Assembly: GCA_015680685.1 (NCBI GenBank)
Contig: MNCI01003606.1
Span: 176,182-227,249, forward strand
Direction: 5' to 3'
Origin: Gnetum montanum
Taxonomy: Eukaryota; Streptophyta; Gnetopsida; Gnetales; Gnetaceae
DNA length: 51,068 bases
Shown: positions 22,335 through 34,829 of the stretch, piece after piece
Layout of the letters: each line of letters begins with the position of its first letter
Numbering within the stretch: position 1 is the stretch's first letter
Position numbers and translations under genes: made by a program
The notes under the pieces: model-generated
Databases searched by the model: none
Told to the model about the DNA's origin: nothing
What the model saw: the letters and a program-made list of their open reading frames with translations, nothing else

Positions 22335-23545
22335 GTGGTTGTCCAAAGTAATGTTTTATATGTAAAACATTATATGGAAGTTGCAATTCCATTCCACTTA
22401 ATGTGGACAACTTGTATGTGTCTTTTGATAATTGCTTCTTGATCTAAAATGGATCCAATCATCTTGCTATAAATTTATTAGGTTTTTTCATATTCCATAA
22501 TAACACTAGATCATCAACTTTAGAAGTCCTTTTCATGGCCTATCTATCTAATGATCTTTTAACTACAAAAGCACTTTCTAATAGATTATCCTTAGCACTA
22601 TCTATTTCAACTTCTCTTCTAATAAGGAAGGTCGTGAAATTTTTGTCATTATATATTTTTCCACTATACCTTTATACAAAATTAGAGGCCAAGCTTATAA
22701 TCTTATTTGTAACTCTTGTGGGCAATCCATAGACTAAGTTATAAGCTAACATTCTAATAGCCGTTTTAAATCTAGTATGGTCAGTCCATAATGCAAATTG
22801 CAAATAATCGAACCAATTTTCTGGATTCCTCTCCATTGACTTTTTGATGTAGGAAATAAGCTTCTTATATGTAGATTTAGCTAAAATATTACCTTGTGGA
22901 TAATAATTAGAGAAAGAAAATAGAAATATGGATTTCTCTAACACCCATGTTATAAACACCTTAGATTGAAAATTAGGTTTAGTATCAGATACCAAATCTT
23001 TAGGCATATCAAAGTGACTTAGAATTTGAAGAACTTAATCACATCTAATGCTGAATAGTTTCTTAGAGCTTTTACTTTTGACCATTTAGTAAAATAATTG
23101 GTGGCTGTAAGAATAAACTTATGCTCGGCTCTTGAAGGAGTAATTGTGCCAAAGAAATCTTAACCCCATTGGTGAAATGGGCTATCCATAACTACTGGTT
23201 TTAAGGGAGCTCTAGTCTTTTTGATTCTTGGCCCATGAATTTGACACAAATAACACTTATCCATCATAATCTAATCATAGCCTAAAAATCCATCTAAGAA
23301 AGAGTATACATGACATTCTGATACTTTGATCAACATTTCATTAATTCTATGGAGTAAGTGCTTATCTTTTTCAAAGGCTTCATTCAAATTTTTGAAATCC
23401 ACACAAAGCCTAATATCACCATTCTTCTTCCTTACTGGAATAATATTAGCAAGCCATGTCGAATATTGAATTGGATATATGATTTGGGCTTACAATAACT
23501 TCTTAATCTCATCTTCCATTGTTGGTTTAAATGATGGATTGAAAT
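22335..23545 (-). pseudogene. Element E: gypsy pol with RT fused to integrase by internal deletion
   Basis: Reading leftward, the RT begins near 23,545 with STWLANIIPVRKKNGDIRLC then VDFKNLNEAFEKDK, and reaches FLDGFLGYD at about 23,276. The next readable residues are MMDKCYLCQIHG, the end of the integrase HHCC zinc domain. The RT palm with YxDD, the RNase H and the start of integrase are therefore missing. Integrase continues with WGxDFFGTI, LVSDTKPNF and YYPQGNILAKSTYKK, then a C-terminal part (VDDLVLLWNMKKPNKF; HIKHYFG near 22,335). The Asp-35-Glu spacing is kept, but the Glu is Lys. Part of it is the open frame 22,672-23,007. Confidence 0.85.
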
Positions 23546-26140
23546 TCCTTTACTTTTACTTAACTGTCTTACCATCATCTATTAAGGGAATTTTATGTGT
23601 CATCACATTAGGTCTAAAAGTTTTAAGATCATCATAAGACCAAGAAAAATTCTCTAAATCCACCTTTCATTCCATCATTCTCTTTTGATGATTCTATGAT
23701 TACTCTAGTTTCTTTACATCAAAATGTAGGAGTCAAAACCCCTCAAATAAGAAAGGTTGTTATAATTTTCTCTTCATGGAGCATAAAGGTTTAAGATCAA
23801 ATGTCATAGGATAAGGACTAGATAAAGGTTTCCAGTAAAATATTAAAAAATATTTTCAAGTCTAGAATTGTCACAAATTTTTTAAAAATCTCACAGAGAT
23901 CTAGAAATCCAAAAGAAAACAAAAAATTCCAAGAAATGTACATTTTATCAAAGCATCTTTGAAGTCTAGGTCTTGGTTACCCTCACTACTAAAAGCATAT
24001 ACTGATAGCTCTTTGAATAATCTTACCACTATCATTAGATTATCCTCATGATCCCAAGCAAGTTACTCATGGCAAGGTCATGACAATAGCCTTACTACTA
24101 ACATTTTTAATGGCTGAGGCACATGTATCATCATAAGGATAGGTCTTGACTATGCCTTATTGCTACTATACTAGACTTAACTACTTAGTGTCATGGTCTC
24201 AACTAAATCCATAGCCTTATAGGAACTTTACAAATTAAAATCTAGGGTAGGAAATCCCTTATTCCCATGGGATGGATCCCACTAAAGAACACTCCACTAC
24301 TACATGAAGATGGGGACATCTAAATGATTTGTAGCTCCTACTACCAACTAAGCATGAATGGTCATAAAAATATTATTATTTTATTAAAAATAGAAAAATC
24401 CATGGTAGTCCAAATTTCATAAAATTCTTGCCAAAAATTCATGATAACCAAATTCGATAAAATTCTTGTAGAACCATGTTCATATAAAAAGTTGATCTAA
24501 ATTAATCATAAAATATTCAAAAATAAGATTGGGAAATGTTTCCATGATTCTAGAAATTCACCAAAAGATAGAAAAATATATGAACAAAATTAAAATATTG
24601 AAAAATGTCCAAAACAACATAACTCTAGTAGGATCTTACTATAATAATCAAAATCATAGAAGAATAGTAGAAGATTAGAAAGTAGAGAGGAGGAATAGAG
24701 GATCCACGATAAAATAGGATATCTATATGAAGCAAAAATTAAAATAATCTTTCTTACATGTGCTAGCAAAGACCCTAGAATTATCTTAGTATTTTTCTTT
24801 TCTACCTAATTCTCTCAATTTGCTTTTAGCTTGCTTAACCCATCACACCCAAAACCCTTCTACAAATTATGATGAGATGTATCTAAGGTCACATCCTATC
24901 TATGAAAGAAAGAATAGAAGAAACTAGCCTCAAATTGACTTTCAAACAAAAAATAATGGCTAAAAATCTTCTTTCTTGGTAAATGTGATGGGACATGGTT
25001 TTGCAAAACCATAGTTATGATAGAAAACAAGTGGTAGAGAGGTGGCAGAACAAAATGCCATGTGGAGGTAGTGGGTAATGTAAATATAACATATGTTATA
25101 TGTTAAAACATATAACATATATACTTTTCATTTCATTTCATACATGAACATGCTTAATGATGACTAAAGTTTTAAAAATTTGATTTTTAATTTTTTAAAA
25201 AAAAAAATTTATACTTTACATTTTCCTAAGTTTGTTTCCCATTTTTTCTCTTTAGTAATACCTTCAGTGTTCAACCTCTTATAATATATATACTGGGACT
25301 CCAAATCAAACTTTGTTTAAACCTATGAGATCTTTATCAAGTTCTCTACTAAATTTTATGCTAAAATATTATCTAGACATTACTTATCATGGTTTCCTAG
25401 TTGAAATGTTGTATCTTAGAAAACTAGAAATTGTGATATCTCGAGAATAGTAACTTTGATTCTAGTAAATCAAGGGTCCAAATCTATGCTTGAAAACATC
25501 TCTAATACATTGGTAAGATGAGATTCTAGGTAGAACGTCATCCTAAGGTACTTCCTTAACAAAGCCAATATATGCAATATTTAATTATAATTATAAATGA
25601 ACTTCAAATTCTAGTTTAATGAAAAAAATTAACAAGGGATCTAATTTGGGTAGGGTAAGGGTTTAAAATTACTCCATAAATAGAGTATTATATAATCACA
25701 TATGCATGATAAAATAAAAAGATATATAATTATATGTGCATAATAAAGTATAAATATGCATAGTAAAGATTGAATGTAAATAACTAAATGTGCATAAATA
25801 ATAAAATATGCATAATTAAAGATTTGTAAAGGCATGATAACTGAAAAAAAGAAAACCTTCTAGGAGTAATTTGATTTAAATATTTAATCATAAAATATTT
25901 AGAGGATCTATGATGGAGCTTGTATAGTAGTGAGACAAAGGATAGAATATTTTAACAAAATACCCTAACAAGCAAATTACATTCACTTATGTAGGGAACT
26001 AACTAATGAACAACAACAATAGTAATAATAATAAGCTAATCTATTGTAATGCATCTAGAAACATTAAAAAATTAATAATTAAATTTATGCAAATTTATAG
26101 ATTATGACACTTATTGTCATTCCTATGTATGTTTTTTATA
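23546..26140. other. Unclassified AT-rich DNA upstream of element E pol
   Basis: The stretch 23,546-23,760 may hold decayed sequence N-terminal to RT. Beyond that no domain, LTR end or repeat family could be recognised; short AT-rich ORFs (for example 25,641-25,835) are low-complexity. The 5' half of element E would be expected here but is not readable. Confidence 0.35.
25084..25120. repeat. Overlapping perfect AT palindromes
   Basis: ATATAACATATGTTATAT (25,084-25,101) is a perfect 18-bp palindrome. It overlaps a hairpin whose arms, 25,091-25,104 and 25,107-25,120, pair perfectly over 14 bp around a 2-base AA loop. This may be a remnant of a small inverted-repeat element or an AT-rich replication-slippage product. 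Confidence 0.7.
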
Positions 26141-26149
26141 GATTTTAGG

Positions 26150-27224
26150 CTTTATGAAGATGACTTAGAGGCCAATGAGACATATTGTATGAGATCTGGG
26201 ATGTTAGAGGAGACATCTGGGATGTTTTGGAGATGTCTCAGAACTTTAGGATACATCTAGGACATTTAACAGTCATCCTAGGGAAGACATCTCAGTTGAG
26301 TGTGAGATGTCTTAGAAATCCTGAGACATATTAGCTAAGTGTGAGATATCTTAAGCTATTTGAGGCACTTTTTGGAATATTTTGAGATGCTTTTGAAAAA
26401 TTTGAGGTACTTTTTGATAAGATTTTGTGATACTTCTGGAAAATTTGAGGAACTTATAGAAAATTTTTGGTATTTATAGGAAGACATCTCTGATGAAGAT
26501 GAGACATCTTAGTTGAGACATTCTAAGTAATATTAGGATATCTTAGCCATGATGGAGATGTCTCAATCCAGGATAAGATGTTCCACTTGATAGTACTCTT
26601 TCTTAGTGAGATGTCCCAAGGAGATTAGAGATGATCCAAAAGGATAAGGAAACTTCCATAAATACTCATTCTAATTCAAGAAAGAGTTGGCAGAACATGG
26701 AAAAAGATAGAATAATTAAGGAGTATTCAAGTTAAGGTTAAGGAAGATTTTCTAGGAATTTTGTCTTATTATTTCAATAAATATGGATTATGTTCATTCT
26801 TACAAGAAGATGGAGAGATGAGATATCATGTAAGTTCATGTGTTAAACTTGAGCAAGAATGCGAGTAAGCACATTGAGTGAGTACATATATCTAAGTTCA
26901 ATTATGTTATGTTTTGACCTTTGCATTTTAGTCTTTCTTATAAGTTGAAATCTCAATCTCAGGTTGTGTGAAGATTCTCTATTGATTGTATCTTACATTG
27001 AGAATAATCATTGTGTGGTTGTAGAACCTCATTCCTACAACATCATTTGAGGATTTTGAGTGGTTTTGGATGTTTTCTAGGTTGTGAAACCCTATTGTAA
27101 TCTTCTATTTGAATAATTGAAGATAGCTAGTTTTCCTATTTTCAAGAAAATTAATTTTCTTTTCATAATATTTAGAATTAGTATTGGAAGATGATTTCAT
27201 ATTGGAGTGAACCTCCACTATCCA
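26150..27224 (+). mobile_element. Element F: probable 5' LTR with repeated GAGATGTCT motifs
   Basis: It lies directly upstream of a Met-type PBS and gag, so it should be the 5' LTR. The right end is set near CA at 27,223-27,224; the left end is not defined. The segment 26,160-26,620 holds about ten copies of AGACATCT / AGATGTCT in both orientations, a likely U3 regulatory repeat. No second LTR is seen in the window. Confidence 0.5.
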
Positions 27225-27229
27225 AATAT

Positions 27230-27245
27230 TGGTATTGGAGATTTG
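27230..27245 (+). promoter_or_regulatory. Met-tRNA-type primer-binding site of element F
   Basis: TGGTATTGGAGATTTG resembles the standard plant PBS TGGTATCAGAGC, complementary to initiator Met-tRNA, with transitions and one C-to-A change. It lies 46 bases before the gag ATG region and sets this element apart from A and D. Confidence 0.65.
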
Positions 27246-27290
27246 TATTAATTGTTATTTAGATTTGGTTGAGGGTTTTATCAAATTTAG

Positions 27291-28690
27291 ATGGAATTTA
27301 AGAGGAAATACATTCAAGCCCTAAATAGAGACATGGAGAGCATGAAGTTTTCCTTCCAACTAATGGTTGCTTGGTTGGATGAAATCAATGTAAAGGTAGA
27401 AAGAATTGCTAATTCTAGTTATATCTAGATAGGTAGATATGATTACCATTCATGTTCACATGAGGAAGTTTCATAGCCTAGTATAGACAAAATGAATGAT
27501 GAGGAAGGACAATCCAAGCTTGGGAGTGTAGGAGCCCATCAGTAAAAAAATCCAATGGGAGAAAATTCTATTTCTTATATAAAAATTTTAAGGGCTAAAA
27601 AAATGATAACTAATCTTTTTCTAGTGAGATAGACAAAGAGGATAAGGCAAGGCTTGCAAGAGCATTCCATAATGTTGTTAGATTTTCATACATTGAATTG
27701 AAGACTTTCAATGGTATAGATGGTACTAATGCTTTTTCAAGTTGGTTGAAGACACTTGACAAGCACTTTGAGTTGGAAGAGTATCAAATAATTTGAGGGT
27801 ACTTATTTCTGAATCTAGATTAGAAAAAGGAGTTCTAAGGTTATGAAAGATAAAATGATCAATCCATAAATGATTGGAATATAATGAAATACAAGTTGAG
27901 AAGAAAATTTGAACAAAAACATTAGAGGTAAGAGAATATAATGAAGTTGAAATCCCTAAGACAAGGTTATAGGGATTTCAAATAATTATACATCAAATGT
28001 TGTGATATATTCCATAAAGCTAAGGTAAACTAGGAGGAGTATGACTAGGCTTCAATCTTTTTAGGAAGTCACAAAATGACATACTATTAGAAGTTATCCT
28101 TTTATGATTCAAAAACTCTGGATAAGGCTTATGATTTCACACTTAAGGCTAAAAAGAGACTAAGAAGATTTGAAAAGAGGAGTAAACAAAATTTCAAAGG
28201 AAAGAACAAATGATTCAAATCTAAGAAGGAATCCAAGTTCAAATATCAAGACAAAGATGATAGCCATGATAAGAAGATAAAGAAGGGTGATGAGAATGGA
28301 AAAGCCAAGAAGGACCAGGGCAAGAGAGACAAGGGTCAAGGTAGCAACTCATTAAAGATTTCATGCTTCAAATGTAAAGTATGGAAACAAAAATAATGGG
28401 AATATCCACTTCACAAAGGTATCCAAGGGTAAATATGTATAAATCATGAAGGTAGAGGAGACATCAAGCCAACATATTTAGAGAGGTAAATCTAATGCTC
28501 CTAGTATTGATGAGGTTTTTAAATTAAAATCGTATGCATTCATGAGGAATATCAATAGAGGAGATCACTTGGATGGAAAATTGCTATTTCAAATTTTATC
28601 TATATGTTTGCTTAGTGGGAAATGAATTCATGTTTTGACTGATGGAAGAGCCTAATAAAATGTTATTTCTTCTAGGGTAGTTGCTAGATT
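27291..28690 (+). pseudogene. Element F gag-protease, degraded (chromovirus-like)
   Basis: The ATG at 27,291 opens a readable frame (MEFKRKYIQALNRDMESMKF, then FSFQLMVAWLDEIN). The Gag core has FNGIDGTNAFSWLKTLDKHF-like words at 27,705-27,770. A basic linker precedes a zinc knuckle (CFKCKVW at 28,364-28,384), whose His and last Cys are lost (Gln/Lys and Tyr in their places). The protease motif reads VLTDGRA (28,632-28,652) followed by NVISSRVVARFGL; the active site is normally D-S/T/G-G. Several stops and frameshifts. The coding part breaks off near 28,750, where a family B LTR piece begins. Confidence 0.75.
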
Positions 28691-28765
28691 TGGTTTGGTA
28701 ACTAATATTCATCCTAGATCCTATAACGATGAAACATTATGGTATTATACAACTAAAAGTTCTTG

Positions 28766-29160
28766 TGCAAAATAGTTTAACTTGTAGATTCATGGGCCTT
28801 GAAAAGGATATGAAGTATCCTAAATAGTCTTTTTGATTGCTTAGGGACTTGAAAAATCTATTACTGATTAATGTAAAATGAGGATGAACTATAATAAAAG
28901 TGTATGAAATGAGAATGTAGTGCACAATCTAAGATTAGATGAAATAAGAGAACAATATAACCAAATAAAAATAACTACAAATCTTGTAGTAAAATTATTG
29001 CAATAAAAAATATAGAAATAAGGATTTGGAGAGGTAAAAATCAAGGCTTTTAAATCCTAACAAATTAAAGTTTTTATTGTAATCTAACATAGACTATAGG
29101 ATGTGTTCTACATAGAGTTTGCACTAGCTTCTTAATTTGATCTACACTATAATAAATTTT
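28766..29160 (-). mobile_element. Truncated family B LTR fragment
   Basis: It starts TGCAAAATAGTTTAAC, matching TGTAGAATAGTTTAACCCC at 29,638. It stays alignable through the AGATTCATGG-CCTTGAAAAGGA words and the later GGCTTTTAAATCC region. It truncates element F. Orientation is inferred from the copies linked to minus-strand pol. Confidence 0.6.
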
Positions 29161-29413
29161 TACTTTAAGTCATGTGCTCAAAAGTATTGATATGGAGAAA
29201 TTCATCCTCATTTGAAAATCATAATATTAACTCAAATATTATAAGTAATATTAATAAATAGTCTATAGTTGATGATAATGATTTTAAATGCACTATTTTC
29301 ATCAAGCAATAGGTGAATCTAATCTTTTAAAAAAGCTTGCCACTTCATTAAAGTATTTTATCCGTACCTCAAATTCATTTGCTATTTTAAGTTTAAGGAT
29401 GGAGGATGATAGT
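29161..29413. other. Short unclassified spacer
   Basis: No feature is recognised. The last bases before 29,414 might be the decayed PBS of the neighbouring antisense LTR, but the match is weak. Confidence 0.3.
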
Positions 29414-29600
29414 TGATGAGTGGTTGGGTATTCCAACACTCAACCATACAAGTCATGAGTATTCACATGTGTCTTGATTTCAATTTGTGGATGGAGAATG
29501 TAAATATACTAGTATTTGACGTTATGTTTGTAGTCATTGTCTTCTCTCATAGAGTTCATGGAGTTTAAGTTGTATGGTTTAACTCTTAGTGATGTAACAA
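29414..29600 (-). mobile_element. Antisense LTR end of the A/D family
   Basis: On the minus strand it reads CATCACTAAGAGTTAAACCA, then AGAAGACAATGA, then TTGTATGGTTGAGTGTTGGA and ends ACTCATCA, paralleling 7,645-7,831. Only about 190 bp survive. It lies between two pieces of family B LTR. Confidence 0.75.
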
Positions 29601-29637
29601 CTGTAAAATTTGTTATTGTAAAAATTGAAAATCCTAG

Positions 29638-30840
29638 TGTAGAATAGTTTAACCCCAAGATCCATGATCCTTAAAAGGACCTAAAGCACCTTAAATGGTC
29701 TTGTCAATCACTTAAATACTAAGACATTTGTTACCAAGTGTTCAAATAAAGGAAAAAATGTATGTAACAATGATCCAAGCACTAAATTCAAAAATAGAGA
29801 GATGAACAAAATAATATGATAAAATAAAGAAAACTACAACTTTGTATTAAATGTTGTAATAATTTTATAAAGAAGAACAAAGATTTAGAGAATACAGGTT
29901 GTGGGCTTTAAAGCCCAAGAGAAAATAACTTTAAAGCCTAATGCATATGATAAGATGACCTTTGTAACTAATCTAAACTCATTTTTTTCACTGATTTTCT
30001 CTTAAAAGTTATTCTTCATAGGTTCTCTCTACTTTAATGATTAACACTAGGGGAAAATGGTTATGGACTATTGAATGTTTACGTTGCTTCAAAAGTTTTA
30101 AGTTTGGCCTGAATGCAAATGGTTCAAAAGTCCTAAAAATGATGCAAATTGTGGTCTAAATAGGTTTTGAATATGCTGATTTATTGCTAGTTTTATTTTA
30201 CCAAATTTCTAGCAAATTTCTAACATTTCCTGCAAAGTTTTTGATGTCTTTTGTTGGCTAAAATCTATAGCAAATGGTACACCAAAATTTTTTGACTTTT
30301 TGATCATGAAATACCAACATATGTGGTATTTTCACAACCCAAAACTACAAGATATGAGCCAGTAATGTATGAAGCTTTTCCTGCCAAATTTGATTCATAT
30401 TTGGGCTATTTTCATGGTCCAAATTCCAACATGCTTGGCTTTTGTTGCCAAATTTTTGTAATGTATTAATACTTTGGATCTTCATATGTTAGCATAAATG
30501 AAATTCTAGCTTGTGAGATATAAATTTTGATTTACATATTGAAAAATATCTAAACTTTAAAAAAACAAGGACATAGAGTAGAATTTTTAATGGAAAAATA
30601 ATACAATATGTTAGAAGAACTAGCCTTATGCTTATTTTCCCACTAGAATCTTCCCTTGGATTATTTAGAGCCATTGATTTTATTAGCTTCAAAATACATT
30701 GGCCTCTTGGATTTCTTGGTAATTTGTTTCTTCATTTTTCATTCTTTTCTTATAGGGGTGAATCTTTCATTGGGTTTGATTGCCAAGGCCAAATTTTGTT
30801 TCATTTTCTCATTGAATGAGATGTATTATATTCAATGAAC
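29638..30840 (-). mobile_element. Family B copy 2: 3' LTR (minus orientation)
   Basis: It begins TGTAGAATAG on the plus strand and is alignable with 39,536-40,837. Shared words include TTTAACCCCAAGATCC at the left and AGGGGTGAATCTTTCATTG (30,757-30,776), matching AGATGAATCTTTCACATTG in copy 3. It lies just beyond the integrase end of B copy 2 (31,415), as a 3' LTR should. The right boundary is approximate. Confidence 0.6.
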
Positions 30841-31414
30841 TTAATGATGAAGCATGTCAAAGGAAATGTCACATGGTTATGATACATGAGTGTTAAGCAT
30901 ATATTTTCATTATTATTAAGGTAAGGAAGGCTATAAGTGTTTTATGTGGATATGGCTCAAAAGGGGTAACTCAAGTGATAAGGTAAGCACTGTTGGCATA
31001 GTCAGACAAGCTAACTAAATGTTGCATATTACGATTACATGGTAACTCATTGTTGCAATGAATCATACCTCTATGATGGATTTGATTCATCATGTAAGCA
31101 TAACTCCAAGAGGACAATAACACAAGTCAAAGAATACATGTTTTCACAAGAGATTGCATAAGGCCACATGAGGCAGCAAATAGATACATGGTATTAGAGG
31201 TTACAACTAGTAAAACATGAGAAATATATATTTTGTTTCACATATTCATACAAAGTTCACATTATCTTATTATGCCAAAATAAGAAAGAGAAAGATAAGA
31301 GGTTACACAAGCTCATTTGTTGTAGGCTACAAAGGTCGTTGATGTCAATCATTTGCCCAAACCTGTAAACAAAGACAAAAGAAAGGCTACAACTAAATAG
31401 GTTATTGTTAGATG
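30841..31414 (-). other. Spacer between B copy 2 integrase and 3' LTR
   Basis: No coding features are seen. It corresponds to 40,889-41,334 in copy 3 (shared CACATGAGG- and GTAAACA-type words). No clean polypurine tract is visible here, unlike copy 3. Confidence 0.4.
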
Positions 31415-34400
31415 TAGTAATAGTTGAGATTGGAATGGTTGAATAGATTATTTAATTCATTCCCATTCATGTTTGTCAATTTGAATGCTTTATTTTCATA
31501 AGTTTTGGTGATCAAGAAAGGTCCTTCCCAATTATTCGAGAACTTGTTTACATGTTTGTGAATAGCCGTAAGGACAAGGTATTCTTCCTTGACTTTTCAC
31601 CTATTTAGATCCCAATGATGTTTTTTCTACCTATCTTGATATCATTCAATGTTAGCTAGCATTTTTAGTTGTTGATCCTTCACCGAATCAAGGTTAATGA
31701 TACACACTCCTTATTCTGCTCATCAATGATGAAGTCAGATAAAGCTACTCTTAAGGATGGAACTTGTAATTCAAGACGAAAAATATCTTCAAAATCATAA
31801 ACAAGGCCATATGGGATGGTTCTAGTTGTGGTTTTGAAGATTTTCCTACAGGTCCAAAGTGCATACACAACTTGTTTATGTCATTTTTATTTATCATTGT
31901 TTAACATCTTCTTAAGGAGTTTTATGATGACCTTACTATTATCTTTGGCCTATCCATTAGCTTGTGGATAATACGATGATGAAAAGGAGTGTTTGATGTT
32001 TATTTTTTGGCAAAATGTTTATATTTCCTAGTGACTGAAATGTGGTCCATTATCGATAACAATTATTAAAGTAAGCCAAAAAAGAAAACTATGTTGTCTA
32101 ATATGAATTTACATAATTCTTGAGATATTTTTTCTTAGAGTAATAACTTTAATTCACTTCATAAAATATTCAATTATGGTGATGATGAAAATATGTCTCA
32201 TAGAAGATTTAGGCATTATAGGTATGCTAATGTTGATTCTCCATTGTTGAGATGGCCACATGATCGAAATAGTATGCAACTCAATTGGTGGAACTTGTAT
32301 CAAGTTGTTGTGCCTTTGATAGATGTCATAAGTTTTAACCTTCTATAGGCAATGGCTTTCCATATAGAACCAATAGTCTCCTAACCATCTAATCTTTGTT
32401 ACCATGGCTCTAGGTCCTATATGTCCTCCATATATGCCCTCATGAACTTGCTCAAGAAATGTGTAATCTTTGGCTTTAACTAAGCATACTAAAAATATGT
32501 CATCATAGGACCTTTGACATAATGTGTTATTAGCTATGAGAACATATTGCCTTGATCATCTATGTACAATGTCATTTTGAGAGAAATTTAGGTTTGGTGA
32601 AGGTTCATCATGTATTGGATAAAACTTAATGTCATCATACCACTATTATTGGGAAACATTATCAATGATGACAATATAGTTACCATTAGTGTTCCATGTG
32701 ATGGGAAGAGCACAATTCTCTATGAAGAAAGGTAACTTGCTAAACACATCTGCCATCACACTTAGGGCTAATGTTGCAATGACATTAAATAGCATGTTGT
32801 TAGCTCCAGGAATGTGTTGTATACCAACATCTATAAACTATAGCATGAGTTTTTTATCTAGGTCATAGTAAGATTGTAAAGTTCTAGCTTTACATGCATA
32901 GATCTTGGTTACATGGTTAGCCATAAGTTTCAAATCATATTTTATCATTAAACATGTGATTCCTTGATTATGAGCTACCGTCATGCCTCTTATTAACCCT
33001 TCATATTTTGCTACATTTTTGGTACATGCAAATTAAAAATGATAAGTGAATGGTTGGATCTCACAAGAAGGTAATGTTATAATGGTAGCAGTAGTGGCTT
33101 CATGGATAGTTGACAGGATCATTTGGGAACTTAGGATCTATGATTGCATTATCTTTAATTGGGAAAGTTGTGAATTGAATGGATATAGCCTAATCTTTCA
33201 TTGAGTTCTAGGAGATGTAATGTAGGTCAAACTTAATTATTATGGCCTTCCACTAGGTTATTCAACTACTCTCATATATATAGGTTGTTATAGCCCTCAA
33301 TATGTTGTCTTTACATATGATGTTGACTTTGTTTCAAAAGAGGTAGTGTCTTCACTTCTTCAAGGAGAAGACTAGGGCTATAAAATACTTCTTGATCTTA
33401 GTGACTCGAGTCTCATAGATTATCAATGCATGGCTCAAGTAGTAAATGGGTAGCTTTACTTCATCATCTCATTTTTGATAGAGGAGAGAGGCTATGGATG
33501 TGTCAAAGATTACACGGTAGATGTAAAATAGTTTGTCCTTCTGAGGTGGGTACGTAGTGGGTAATTAAACCAACTCTTACTCAATGTTATCAAAGGCTTC
33601 TTGGCATTGGTTAGTTCACTCATAGTAAACTCCTTTTTTAAGCAAGTGTTGCATGGGTTTTAGCTTATATGCAAGCCTTGAGATGAAGCTATGGATAGCT
33701 TATAGTCCACCTTGTAATCATTGTAGTTCCTTAAGGTTTGTAGGTATTTCCAAGTTGGTTATGGTCTTAACCTTATCAAGATCAACACATATCTCTACCT
33801 CAGATACTACAAAATAAAGTATCTTACAAATTTTAATGCTGAAGACACACTTCTTAGGATTAAGTCTAAGTTCATACTGAAGATGTCATTGAAGTACTAG
33901 GTTTAGATCATGTGTATGATCATTGGTCATCTTGAACTTCATGGATATGTCATCAACATAATCATTAAGTAATCCTAGCATATAGTAGATGAAAATATAG
34001 GTCATAGTTTGTTGATAGATCACATTCACATTCTTTAGACCAAATGACATCATGATATATCAGAAGATTCCCCAAGGGGTATTAAAGGTTGTGTAGAGTT
34101 GATACTCTAGGTTAATCCTAACCTGATTGTATCCTAAGAATCCATCCATAAAGGATAGTAACGCATGACCAACTATGGCATCAATGAGTTTTTCAATATT
34201 GGAAAAAGGAAAATTATCTTTGATGGTTTCCTTGTTAAGGTCTTATAAATCAATAAAAATATGAATGCTCCTATCTTTCTTAGGAACTAACACTACTTTA
34301 GACATATAATCGATATACCCAACAACTCAGATGACACTAGCTTAATAAAACGTCTTGATCTCATCATGAACTACTAGGGACAAATGTGGTCTAACCTTGT

Positions 34401-34790
34401 GAACTTTTTGCTTAACAAGATTAATACTAGGATCTAGTATGATGATATGTTATACTAAACATGGGTCAAGTCCTAGCATATCCTTGTACGACCAAGAAAG
34501 GAATTTAATATTATCATAAAGGACCTTGGTGATGTATTGGGCCATTTGGGATTTGAGTAAGGAGCCTAGTTTTATCATTTTCTCCTCATCATTATGTGTT
34601 GTGATAGGAACTTATATGGTTAAATAGGCTTTCAAGTTCAAGATCTAGATAACCAAGGTTAATTGATCCTTCAACATCACCATAGGATCTATCCAAGCTT
34701 AAAGGTAGGTTAATTTATGCCCATGTATCCATTTGATGATCCTTCATGCCAATAAAAAACATATTAAATGGCATCTGTATGGTATGATTT
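31415..34790 (-). pseudogene. Family B copy 2: gypsy pol (RT, RNase H, integrase), degraded
   Basis: Domains run right to left. RT is at about 34,450-33,700 (FMDGFLGYNQVRI, TPWGIF, LNDYVDDI at about 33,960), RNase H at about 33,100-32,690, integrase at about 32,460-31,440. The integrase zinc region reads VHEGIYGGHIGPRAM...YDIYQRHNN. The core keeps the second Asp (VIDNGPHFS) and YYPQANG, but Lys replaces Glu at the Asp+36 position. The C-terminal part has FSNNWEGPFLITKTYENKAF and ends near LNYYY. Many stops and frameshifts. The order RT-RH-IN places it in Ty3/gypsy. Confidence 0.88.
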
Positions 34791-34829
34791 TTAAATAATG
34801 TTAAAACTATGTAAAATACTACAATAATA

